From Viola odorata (lineage: Eukaryota > Streptophyta > Magnoliopsida > Malpighiales > Violaceae), in contig OY829539.1 of the NCBI GenBank assembly GCA_963691705.1, positions 15,736,186 through 15,800,185 of the forward strand: a stretch of DNA of 64,000 nucleotides. Direction: 5' to 3'. Made by a program: the position numbers and the translations under genes. This document shows positions 10,316 through 20,558 of the stretch, one piece after another (positions within the stretch are counted from its first letter, which is position 1; the number at the start of each line of letters is the position of its first letter). Under the pieces are notes generated by a model. The model ran no database searches. It was not told the DNA's origin and worked only from the letters and a program-made list of their open reading frames with translations.

Positions 10316-12200
10316 ATACAAGGATTCTTTTCAAACCTATAACCAGTATCATTTATAGGTTAGAATGGGTCAGATAATTTTAATTCGATTGAATACTAGT
10401 AAAATTGGTGGAAATAGAAAGCAAAACAGTGGGAGAAAAAATATTATAACAAACCAAAGCCTCGAATTTATTTTCTGCTGTGACAAATGGTAGGCTTGTT
10501 TCCTCAGCCACCGCGCCAGCCGCCAGCTATATTGATCCGTGGAATGACTAAAATGGAAAGAATTTTGTCAATTTACATTATTAAGGATTACCCGGAATGC
10601 AAGTGAACAGGAGCACATGGAATATTGCAGAATCTGGATGCTTCGACAGCACCATGTACCTGAATATGCTCCTACTATTCTTATGAATATTTAACTCCTT
10701 GAGAATGTTTATTACTTTATTTAGTGAATTTATTCAAATAGACATTTCATAATTGTATCTCATGTGTGTCATCCTTGGTGGACCGATTTTATGGGAACAC
10801 TATTTGTTGCTGAATAAATTAGAAGAAAAAATATGGAGAAAAATGTTAATTTTATTTGCGCGTGTATTATTTGACTAAGCACGCTAAATAGGCTTTAATT
10901 TTTTAATTTATTATTTATGTTTGTCTCAAATTTGTTTGCCTATAGTCAATTAAAACCGTCGTACCCTTAACTCTTTACCTAACGAAAACATGGAAACTAT
11001 TAATTAGAAATTGACTTTATTAATAAGGTTATTTTAGGAAGCAAGCTTATTCTGGGATTCAATAAATTATTTTAGGAATCAATCAATAAATTATTTTGAA
11101 TCAATTTTAGGATTCAGTAAATTATTTTAGAGAAAAAACTTATTTTAGAATAATATAAAATAAACGTACTTCAGACTAATAAAATAATTTAGTTCGGATT
11201 TATTGGTTTAATTATATATGGAAATAACTTTGTTTAAAAAAACATTATGAAAAATATAATTAGATTTTGTACAAAACTTTTATTTTATTTTAGGGTTCGG
11301 TTCTTATAACTATGGAAAATAAAACAAAAAGAGTATGAAAATGGCAAAAAAGAAAGGCAGAGAAATTGATTTGAAGGTGAAGAAAAAGATAGCAACATGA
11401 ACCAAAGTGGGAGGAACAACTTCTGGCCGCCGCCAGTGTAATCATTCAGAATGATATAATTGCAAGAAGCAGAGCTTGTCTTTTTTTGCACTCAAAATAT
11501 TGCACAAACATTCAAATAAACACACATATAATTATAATCTACTGAAAAATAAAACTAATTTCATTTATGTACCGAGTATAATATTAAATATGAATGACAA
11601 TTATAATTTCCTTTTAATGCATTATAAATTGATGATTTTGGGATTATGAAATATTCTCTTAAACAAATCCTTTGCCCATGGGAGAAACAAACAGCGTTTT
11701 TTTCAATTTTATTAATTGAAACTTAGGTCCAATAAAATTTAAATTCAAAAAAAATCCAAGGAAATGGTATAAAGCTATCCTTTTACTCTATTATTTGTAA
11801 GTAGATTGTAGTTAAAAATTAATTTACTCCATTATCTCATCAGTCAAAAATTAAGAAAATTTGGGGACCAATTTCTACATAATCCAACTCTAAATCAGAT
11901 ATCTTATTTTTTAGTCAATTTTCTCCTCCAAAAATAATTGTTTCTTCTACAATGTTTGACATAGTTTTACTATATCTAATCATCTTTTTAACTATCATTT
12001 ACAAGTTGACACTTTTAGATGATCCAATCTATTAGCAACAACTTATTATGTAACCTCCAACTCGATTCCACGATCCAACTAGACGAGACACGAAATGCAT
12101 ATTCAGACGTGAGATACAAACTACAAACGTGAAGCAAGATTTTAATACTAAAGATTTTAATACTAATGTATGTTGATCATTCTGATCGATTTATAGTATA
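10316..12200. other. AT-rich intergenic sequence
   Basis: I find no gene in about 1.9 kb. Imperfect short direct repeats of a TTCAATAAATTATTTTAG type lie at 11055-11135. The right end may include the start of the Copia-2 LTR, whose left border I could not fix. Confidence 0.5.
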
Positions 12201-12316
12201 TTATATAAGTGTTTGTGTATTGTAATGGGTATTGGAAACGCGCCAACGGTAATCTCTTCCAACAGCCATTTCTTTTCGTTTGAACCGAAGAGTTCCAACA
12301 GCCATTTCCTTTAATT

Positions 12317-12478
12317 TGGAATGGATGCAACGGTTGGAACGAACACAATGGTTGGAATGGATGCAATGGTTGGCGCGAACACAACGGTTGGAATAGACAC
12401 AACGGTTGGAACGAACACAACGGTTGGAACGGACACAACGGTTGGAACAGACACAACAGTTGGAACGGAAGCAACGGT
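12317..12478 (+). repeat. 18-bp minisatellite, nine units, in Copia-2 upstream region
   Basis: Nine units of exactly 18 bp follow the pattern TGGAACGRACACAACGGT with a few changes per unit. The array is bracketed by the direct repeat TTTGAACCGAAGAGTT (near 12279 and 12477). It lies about 45 bp upstream of the TATA box. Repeats in the U3 of plant Copia LTRs can act as transcription enhancers; that role is inference here. Confidence 0.85.
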
Positions 12479-12523
12479 TTGAACCGAAGAGTTATAACTC
12501 TTCTTTTCAGACCTTTTCGTAAT

Positions 12524-12533
12524 CTATATATAG
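12524..12533 (+). promoter_or_regulatory. TATA box of Copia-2
   Basis: CTATATATAG stands 252 bp upstream of the gag ATG and just downstream of the minisatellite. Its position fits the LTR promoter. Confidence 0.6.
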
Positions 12534-12784
12534 AACGCAGAATCAGTAAATTGATTCATTTGAATGATTCGAGAAATTCAGAATTCTTCAGAATTGCTAT
12601 CTGCAGAATTCATTGGTTTTGTTATATCTTGGGAGGCAATTTGCTGGGAACCTATTAGCAAACTCGATACGAGTGGGGGCAAATATTGTCTTAAGGAAAG
12701 CGATATTTCTCGTGACTCAAAACAAGATTATTATTCTTTCCATTTAACACAATATTCCCAACAATCTTAAGACAATATTCGACA

Positions 12785-13690
12785 ATGGAAGGAACAACCG
12801 CTTTCAACTTCATGAATCAAGACTTCGTGAAACTGGACAGGTTCGATGGAACAAATTTCACTCGTTGGCAGGATAAGATGATGAAGTTCTTCCTGACTGC
12901 TCTCAAGGTTTTCTATGTTCTGGAAGAAGACCCACTGCCGGAACCGGGTGAGAATGATACTGATGCACAAAAGGCAGCGAAGAAAAAGCGTGATGATGAC
13001 GAACTGGTTTATGGGGGACACATTCTGAACACTCTGTCTGATCGGTTGTATGATCTGTTTACCGCTACAAAGTCACCGCATCAAATCTGGAATGCTTTGG
13101 AGGTAAAGTACAAAACTGAGAAAATAGGTACGAACAAATTCATCATTCTGAAATACATGGAATTTAAAATGGTTGATAATTTGTCTGTTCTGGACCAAAT
13201 GCATGAAATTTCAATTCTGGTCAATAAACTTCGTGATCTCAACATTAATGTTCCTGAATCATTCCAAATTGGTGCAATTATTGCAAAACTGCCACCAAGT
13301 TGGAATAATTACAGGAAGAAACTTTTGCATATGACCGAGGATCTCACTTTAGAACAGTTCGGTAAACATTTACGTATTGAGGAAGAAAGTAGGATCCGTG
13401 ATGGTTCCAATATCGAATCTAAAGTGAATGTTAACAATGTTGAGAAAGGGTCCGGAAAGACAAATAAGTATCTGAAATATAAGAAGGGGAAAGGTTTTAA
13501 AAAGAGTTACTCTAACGATAACACCAAGGACAAAAAGAATAGGGCATGCTTCCATTGTGGGAAGCCTGGCCATTACATTAAAGAATGCAGGATTTTCAAG
13601 AGTGAGAAAGAGAAGGCCAATGGTTCTAAAACCGCAAACGTGGTTGAAGAAATCATTGCGATGGTTTCGGAGATGCAAATTGGACTGAAC
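12785..13690 (+). pseudogene. Copia-2 gag
   Basis: The open frame begins MEGTTAFNFMNQDFVKLDRF. It carries a UBN2-type gag domain (HILNTLSDRLYDLF, IWNALEVKYKTE, IIAKLPPSWNNYRKK, LRIEEESR), then a basic linker and one zinc knuckle CFHCGKPGHYIKEC (13547-13588). The frame stays open to 13816. However, the protease in the next frame overlaps from 13696, so a frameshift near 13685 breaks the gag-pol fusion that Copia elements normally have. This gag by itself is nearly intact. Confidence 0.88.
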
Positions 13691-15254
13691 TCAACATGGC
13701 TGCTGCGGCAAATATTTTTGATTGGTGGTTTGATTCTGGTGCAACTGTGCACGTGTTCAATGACAAGAACCAATTCAAGGCATATGAAGAATCGACCGAA
13801 GGACAAGTGGTCCTAATGGGGAATGACAACTCTGCCAAAGTTCTGGGTAAAGGAAGTGTGGAACTTCAATTCACTTCCGGAAAGAAGCTTATTCTTACTA
13901 ATGTTCTCCATGTTCTGGATATTAGGAAAAATCTTGTATCTGCTAATCTTTTGTGTAATAAGGGCCTTAAGGCCGTGCTAGAGTCCGATAAGTTGATTCT
14001 GTCTAAGGGTGGTGTATTTGTTGGAAAAGGGTACTCTTGTGATGGCATGTTCAAACTAAGTATTAATAATAAAGTTATTTCTGATTATTCTTGTGTTGTT
14101 AATTCTTGTACTTTATGGCATGATCGTTTAGCGCATTTAAACTTTAAGTACTTGAAATATATGTCTAAGCATGGGTTAATATCGTATACACAAAATGAAC
14201 ATGAAAAATGCGAAACATGTATACAAGCAAAGATCACTAAAAGGCCTTTCCCAGAGCCGAAAGAAAAACACAACTTTTAGAATTAATACATTCTGATATT
14301 TGTGAATTAAATGGCGTATTAACTAGGGGTGGAAAAAGATATTTCATCACTTTTATAGATGATTACTCTAGGTATACATACGTCTACTTACTAAGAACAA
14401 AAGATGAGGCTTTTGATATGTTTAAACGCTATAAATCAGAAGTAGAAAATCAAAAGGAAAAGAAAATAAAAGTTCTTAGAAGTGATAGAGGTGGGGAATA
14501 TTTTCCCAACGAATTTATTAAATTCTGTCAAGAACATGGAATCATTCATGAAAAGACTGCGCCATATACACCCCAACAAAATGGTTTGGCCGAAAGAAAA
14601 AATAGAACACTCGTGGATATGGTTAATGCGATGATTTTGAAGGCACAATTATCATTTAACTTATGGGGAGAAGCAATTCTCACCGCTGTTCATGTGCATA
14701 ACAGAGTGCCATCTTGAGTGATTCAAAATTTATCACCATATGAGTTATGGAATGGACGAAAACCAAATTTGGATTATCTTAAAGTGTGGGGGTGTTTAGC
14801 CTTTTATCGAGTATCTGACCCGAAAAGAACTAAATTAGGACCAAGGGCAATCAAAAGTGTGTTCATGGGATATGCTGCAAATTCAAAGGCATATAGACTG
14901 TTAGACTTGAGTTCTAATACGATTGTAGAATCAAAGGATGTTGAATTTATTGAGAACCGATTCTGTCGAGATTCAGAATCTAGTAATGAACCAACTCAAC
15001 CTCCCTTAGTTGACTCTGACCAACCCTCTTCTACGAGCAATGGTAAAAGAGTTGTAATTGATTCTCAAATTGAACCACGTAAAAGTCAAAGAGTAAGAAA
15101 AGAAAAATACTTTGGTCCCGATTTTCAGATGCTCCTTGTCGAAGGACATAGGAACAAAAATAAGGTTCTTAATAAAATACCTATTTTGTGTAATGTTGAG
15201 GAAGATCCGAAAATGTTTGGAGAAGCAATGGCTTCTAGAGACGTAGGATTCTAG
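13691..15254 (+). pseudogene. Copia-2 protease and integrase (broken)
   Basis: The protease active site WWFDSGATVH is at about 13723-13752. The GAG-pre-integrase region has LWHDRLAHLNF and CETC (14113-14225). At 14278 a stop and frame change interrupt. The integrase core continues in another frame with HSDICEL, TFIDDYSR, RSDRGGEYF and NGLAERKNRT, so the D, D, E residues are present. A TGA at 14715-14717 falls after NRVPS. The C-terminal region runs to TAG at 15252-15254. That stop stands where Trp is expected before KEAI, the start of the RT. Confidence 0.87.
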
Positions 15255-15745
15255 AAGGAAGCTATAAATGATGAGATGGACTCAATATTATCTAATAACA
15301 ATTAATCTTGGACTTTCCTATTCTAAGTTTCCGGCTGTACTTGAAGGGTATACGGATGCTAGTTGGATTACTAGTGCAAGTGATAACTTGTCCACATCTG
15401 GTTGGGTCTTTACTCTTGGTGGAGGAGCCATATCTTGGCCCTCTAAGAAACAGACCGTTATTTCACATTCCACGATGGAATCTGAATTCATAGCGCTAAA
15501 TACGGCATGCGAGGAAGCAGAATAGCTGAGAAAAATGTTATTGGATATAGAGTTGTGGCCACAACCGATGGGAGCCATTTCCTTGTATTGTGATAGTGAA
15601 GCCACTATGTCAAGAGCATATAATAAAATCTATAATGGAAAGTCTAGACACATTAGCCTTAGGCATGAGTACGTTAGACAACTAATAGTTGATGGAGTCA
15701 TAACTATTGTCTACGTTCGGTCAAACAGAAACTTGGCAGATCCTA
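15255..15745 (+). pseudogene. Copia-2 RNase H with RT deleted
   Basis: Only the first residues of the RT ([11 protein letters not shown]) remain at 15255-15300. The sequence then jumps to [10 protein letters not shown], the start of RNase H, so about 1.5 kb including the YVDD active site is missing. The RNase H keeps [23 protein letters not shown] and HISLRHEYVR, with a TAG (Trp position) at 15523-15525 and a frame change there. It ends at NLADP, where foreign Athila sequence begins. Confidence 0.87.
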
Positions 15746-17336
15746 CAATCAAGGCTGGAAACAACCAAATCCAGGATGGGTCCCTAACACTCAGCTTTCG
15801 GGACCTAGCCATCAACAGCACCAGAACCCTTATGGAAATCCCCCTCATAATATACCAAATTTCAGACCTCGACCCACATTTCATCAGAACCAGTATCAAC
15901 GCCAACCTCCTCAGGATCAGACCTTTATCCATCCTCCAGACCAGACTTTTGTCCAGCCCCCGACTGCTGAAATGCCTAAGAATCCCGAGCAGTAGAAAGA
16001 AATAGATGAACTTAGGAAGTAAATGAGTGCCCTGACTGCCAAATTGCAAGAGTTGACTAATCATGGCAGACTGCCACCCCAGACCGAAGCAAATCCCAAG
16101 CACAATGTCTGCGCTTTAACTTTGCGTAGTGGAACAACTTTGAACCCACCAGAGCTTCCAGCCCAAGATATTGAAAATTCTCCAGAGGCCGAAATCCGGC
16201 CTAAACCTAGAACGAAGCTCCCCAAGGTCCCTAGATTCGTGGAAGTTAAAGAAGACAGAATCCGCTCCCTTAGAGGTTCACCACGGAATGACCCCAACCC
16301 ACCAGAATTTACTCAAGAGTACATTCATAAGATTCTCGAGCCCCTGTTCCCTCACAGATTGGTCAAGACCAAGAAAGATAAGGAGGATCGCGATATCTTT
16401 GAAATGTTCAGTAAAGTGGTTGTCAACATCCCTCTTCTCCAGGCCGTGAAAAATGTCCCTCGCTATGCCAAATTCCTGAAGCAATTATGCACGAACAAAA
16501 ATAAGTTCGCCGAAGTTAACAAGATCAGCGTAGGGGCCAACGCTTCTGCACATATCCAGCGCCGAATCCCTCCGAAATACAAAGACCAAGGCATGTTCAT
16601 AAAACTGACTGCCAAATTGCAAGAGTTCTTGTTCCCTGCTGATTTTTATGTGATTGCAATGGAGAACGAAGACTCCACCAAATCCACAGATGTTCTTCTA
16701 GGCCGCCCATTTCTGGCCACAGCCCGAGCAAAGATTGATGTTCATGATGCCACCATCTCCCTCGAATTTGATGGAGAGATCATCAAATTCAATATGCTAG
16801 AAGCCATGCGATACCCCTCTAAATTTTCTAGTGTGAATTATGTTGATATTGTTGACCCCCTTGTGGGGGAAATTGATGAAATATATTCTACTGACCCCTT
16901 GCAATTTGCCCTTGACAGGAGTCTGACGCCTGCTCTTCTAGATGTCGTGGCCTCGACACTCTCTATTCCACCGGAACTACACTCTATCGTCGCTGACCTA
17001 GAAGAATGCGCTGTTGCTCAGTATGAGTCTCCGAATCAGTCTCCCGAATATCCAGGCCATGCTAAGTTATTTCCCTCTATTGATCAGGCTCCAGCCCTAG
17101 ATCTGAAGCCACTGCCTACCCATTTGAAATATGCTTATCTAGGCCCCGATAACTCTCTACCTGTCATCATCTCCAACAACCTCAAAGACCTCGAGGAGTC
17201 TAAGCTCATTTCCTTGCTGAGGAACTTTAGACAAGCCATAGGATGGACCATTGCGGACATTAAGGGCTTGTCTCCAGCACTATGTACTCATCACATCCAC
17301 CTAGAGGACGCGAGCAAGACCATTTGCCAGCCCTAG
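15746..17336 (+). pseudogene. Athila-1 gag C-terminus and protease region (active site lost)
   Basis: A Gln/Pro-rich stretch (GWKQPNPGWVPN, NPYGNPPHN) leads into the Athila gag end with CALTLRSGT, then FPHRL, DIFEMFSKVVVNIPLLQ and KFLKQLCT. Stops stand at 15994-15996 and 16020-16022. The retropepsin part should contain a DLGAS-type active site between IPPKYKDQG and FLFPADFYV. That segment is missing and replaced by a short duplicated piece (16605-16627). The distal motif LLGRPFLATARAKIDV remains. The frame ends with a TAG at 17334-17336, where Gln is expected before RRLNP. Confidence 0.9.
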
Positions 17337-18977
17337 AGACGACTTAATCCGCCCATGATAGAAGTGGTGAAGAGAGAGATTCTCAAGTTGTTAGATGCGG
17401 GAGTTATCTACCCCATCTCAGATAGCCCTTGGGTCAGCCCTATCCAGGTCGTGCCCAAGAAAATAGGCATAACTATCACCATCGGTCAAGATGGCGAATC
17501 CATTCCTACCCGGATCCAGAATGGGTGGAGAGTGTGTATTGACTACTGCCGATTGAATTCCGCTACCAGAAAGGATCATTTTCCCCTGCCCTTCATCGAT
17601 CAGATTCTAGAACGCCTCGCCGGTAAAACCCACTATTGCTGTCTAGACGGTTACTCCGGATTCCATCAGATCCCAGTTGCTCCTGAAGACCAGGAAAAGA
17701 CCACCTTTACCTGCCCTTTCGGGACCTTCGTATATAGACGCATGCCCTACGGTCTGTGCAACGCCCCTGCCACTTTCCAACGTTGTATGGTCAGCATTTT
17801 CTCTGAACTAGTTGAGGATGGAATTGAAGTCTTCATTGACGACTTCACCGTCTATGGAAATTCTTTTGAAGAATGCATGAACAATCTGAAAAGGTGCCTA
17901 GAGCGCTGCATTGAGACGAATCTTGTCCTGAATTTCAAAAAATGTCACTTCATGGTGGATCGACGAGCCCTGGTGCTTGGTCATGTTATCTCGCCCAAGG
18001 GAATTGAGGTTGACAAAGCCAAGATAGAAGTAATAGAATCCTTGCCCTACCCATCCTGTGTCCGCGATCTGAGATCTTTTCTAGGCCATGCCGGTTTCTA
18101 CCGAAGGTTCATTAAGGATTTTTCCAAGATTGCCCAACCCATGTGTCACTTGCTCCAGAAGGACATGTCCTTTGATTTCAGCGAGGCCTGCAAAACCGCT
18201 TTTGAACTTCTCAAGAACAAACTTATCTCGGCCTCGATTATTCGAGCCCCCGACTGAACACTACCTTTCGAGGTCATGTGTGATGCCAGTAATCAGACCC
18301 TAGGCGCTGTTTTGGGTCAGAAGAAGGATAAAGAGACCCATGTCATCTATTATGCTTCCAAGCTGCTAGACCCGTCCCAGCAGAACTACACTACCACAGA
18401 GAAAGAACTTCTGGCCGTAGTCTATGCCCTAGACAAGTTTAGACAATATCTGCTAGGCACTCATGTCCTCATCTACTCTGACCATTCTGCCCTTCGGTGT
18501 TTGTTGACCAAAGCCGATGCCAAACCACGGCTTATTCGTTGGATCTTGCTCCTATAAGAATTCGATATAGCTATCAAAGATAAGGCCGGAAAAGAAAACC
18601 TTGTGGCAGATTACTTGAGCAGACTTCCAGCCCAAGAAGATAATTCGCGTGAGCCAATCCGAGATACTTTTCCAGACGAGCAATTATGTCTAGCCCAAGC
18701 TGTTTATTCCCCATGGTTTTTCGATATTGTAAACTTTTGTGCTACTGACACTTACCCAGCTGATGCCACTCCCTCCGAGTGCAATAGAATCAGAAGACAA
18801 GCAAAATACTACATTTGGGACAGCCCCTACCTATGGAAGCACTATTCGGATCAGATCATTCATAGATGTGTAACCATGGACGAGGTGCCCTCGATCCTTA
18901 AATTCTGCCATTCAGAAGGAGGCCATTTCGCGGCCAAGAAAACTGCCCTGAAGGTTCTGGAAGCTGGTCTATACTAG
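17337..18977 (+). pseudogene. Athila-1 reverse transcriptase, RNase H and integrase zinc region
   Basis: The RT runs from RRLNPPM through LLDAGVIYPISDS, the conserved DYCRLN and YCCLDGYSGFHQI blocks, RRMPYGLCNAPATFQR and the intact active site FIDDF (17832-17846). RNase H has MCDASN, TEKELLAVVYAL and YSDHSAL with its acidic residues. Stops fall at 18255-18257 (Trp position), 18555-18557 (Gln position) and 18975-18977 (Trp position). The HHCC zinc region of the integrase (HSEGGH and CASCPRCQ) spans 18907-19030. All parts are in one frame. Confidence 0.92.
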
Positions 18978-20003
18978 CCCACCATTTTCAAGGATAGTTA
19001 CATGTTTTGCGCTTCGTGCCCCCGATGTCAGGCCACTGGAAATATCGGGGCCAGAAATTAGATGCCCTTGACAAACATTATTGCTTGCGAGATCTTCGAT
19101 ATCTGGGGTATAGATTTTATGGGCCCTTTTCCCAATTCCTTTGGCAACATCTACATTCTTCTGGCCGTCGATTATGTCTCTAAATGGGTCGAGGCCAAGG
19201 CTACTCAAACTGACGATTCCAAGGTGGTCGTGAATTTCCTCCGCACAAATATCTTCAACCGGTTCGGTATACCTAGAGCGCTGATCAGCGATAGGGGTAC
19301 CCACTTTTGCAACCGTGTTGTGTCCTCTCTTTTGACAAGGTATGGAGTCCACCATAGAACATCCACTGCTTATCACCCTCAGACTAACGGTCAAGCCGAG
19401 GTCTCGAACCGTGAGATCAAATCCATTCTTGAGAAGACCGTTAACCAGTCCAGGAAAGATTGGAGTTTGAAACTGGGTGATGCTCTCTGGGCCTATTGTA
19501 CAGCTTTCAAGACCCCGATAGGTATGACCCCTTACAGACTTGTTTATGGGAAGCCGTGTCATCTCCCAGTGGAGATAGAGCACAAGGCTTTTTGGGCTAT
19601 CAGAAAAGTGAACACAGATCAAGGCCTCGCTGACCAACATAGGCGCTTGCAAATTCAAGAGCTCGAGGAATTGGGGGATGATGCTTATGAGAATGCCCTG
19701 CTCTATAAGGGCAAGACAAAAGCTTATCATGACCGGCACCTTCGCCCCAAAATGTTCTCAGTCGGACAACAAGTCTTGTTGTACAACTCACGACTGCGAC
19801 TCTTTGCTGGGAAACTGAAATCCAAATGGTCAGGACCTTTCGTGGTCACGACAATCTACACCCATGAGGCAGTTGAAATTCAGAACCCGATCACGGGAAT
19901 CATCTTCAAGGTCAGTGGGCAGAGACTGAAGCCCCTCTATGAAGGTTTCGAGCCCTCGGTTGTTGAGGAGGCTATGGTGGATGTCCCACCTGTCCAGACC
20001 TAG
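18978..20003 (+). pseudogene. Athila-1 integrase core and C-terminal domain
   Basis: After a TAG at 19059-19061, an open stretch of 313 codons (19062-20003) contains the DDE core: [20 protein letters not shown] and [19 protein letters not shown]-terminal GPY/F-type region follows ([14 protein letters not shown]). The catalytic residues are all present. The normal polyprotein end is the TAG at 20001-20003. Confidence 0.92.
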
Positions 20004-20558
20004 AGTATCAAAGCACGTCGAGGTCCCGACGAGTAAATGGACCACGCTGGAGGTATTTGATATGCCGTCTGAATCCTTTCTCTCTCCCTTATCTTCTTCC
20101 ACCTTTTTGGATTCTCTGATTTTATTTGATTTTATTCCCAGGTTTTGTTAATTATATATAGTATATCCCTTTCACCTATGATTTTATTCCTTTTATTTAG
20201 CATTAACTCACCTTTATTCTCTCTTTTTGTCCATATCTTATATCAACCGACTCCCTTTTCAAAATTTAATAGTTGTTCTCCTTTTTAGGCAGTTGAGATA
20301 CGCATGGGCCGTCGTGCTCCACGCCCAGGGCGCCACGTGGCCTGACAAGCGCAGTAAAGGAAGGCCTCATCAATACAAAAGCTGCGCCATTTATTGCCAG
20401 CTGTGATTTCCACTCTCTCTCCCACGCTCCCACCCGATTTTCACTCATATCACTTTCAAACCTATCACTTTCACCTATCTCCCTCACCAAACACGCAACC
20501 CTATCCTCTCTCCACCACCATCTCCATCCCTAATACTGTCTTCCTTCCCTCACCATCA
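20004..20558 (+). other. Spacer between Athila-1 pol and the extra ORF
   Basis: There is no gene here. Athila elements usually have such a spacer, which may hold a splice acceptor for expression of the downstream ORF. I did not identify a convincing site. Confidence 0.5.

Larger units (their letters stand above)
12200..12763 (+). repeat. Probable 5' LTR of Copia-2
   Basis: This lies directly upstream of the Copia-2 gag ATG. It contains a tandem repeat (12317-12478), a TATA box (12524-12533) and a leader-like stretch ending near AATATTCCCAACA. I cannot see the left TG end with certainty, there is no second LTR to compare, and no standard PBS follows. Borders are therefore approximate. Confidence 0.5.
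12200..15745 (+). mobile_element. Copia-2, Ty1/Copia element, RT deleted, 3' end lost
   Basis: The order is LTR candidate, gag, protease, integrase, RT remnant, RNase H, on the plus strand. The RNase H ends at the ADP motif (about 15740) and then passes directly into Athila gag sequence. The Copia 3' LTR is therefore missing and so is the Athila 5' part. The copy is dead: a frameshift lies before the protease and another before the integrase, there are stops in the integrase and RNase H, and almost all of the RT has been deleted. Confidence 0.85.

Noticed and set aside
10316..12160. Searched for tRNA or small RNA genes in the AT-rich stretch
   Set aside because: No cloverleaf-type A and B boxes or other RNA gene signature stood out by eye; a tRNA scan would be needed to exclude one.
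12163..12474. Minus-strand frame with FQPLC repeats
   Set aside because: It is the reverse reading of the 18-bp minisatellite upstream of Copia-2; length divisible by three keeps it open.
12317..12478. Regular short repeats considered as a CRISPR array
   Set aside because: Units are directly adjacent with no unique spacers, and the genome is a plant.
18969..19739. 256-codon minus-strand frame opposite the Athila-1 integrase
   Set aside because: The plus strand clearly encodes the integrase core in one frame; the reverse frame has no recognisable domain.
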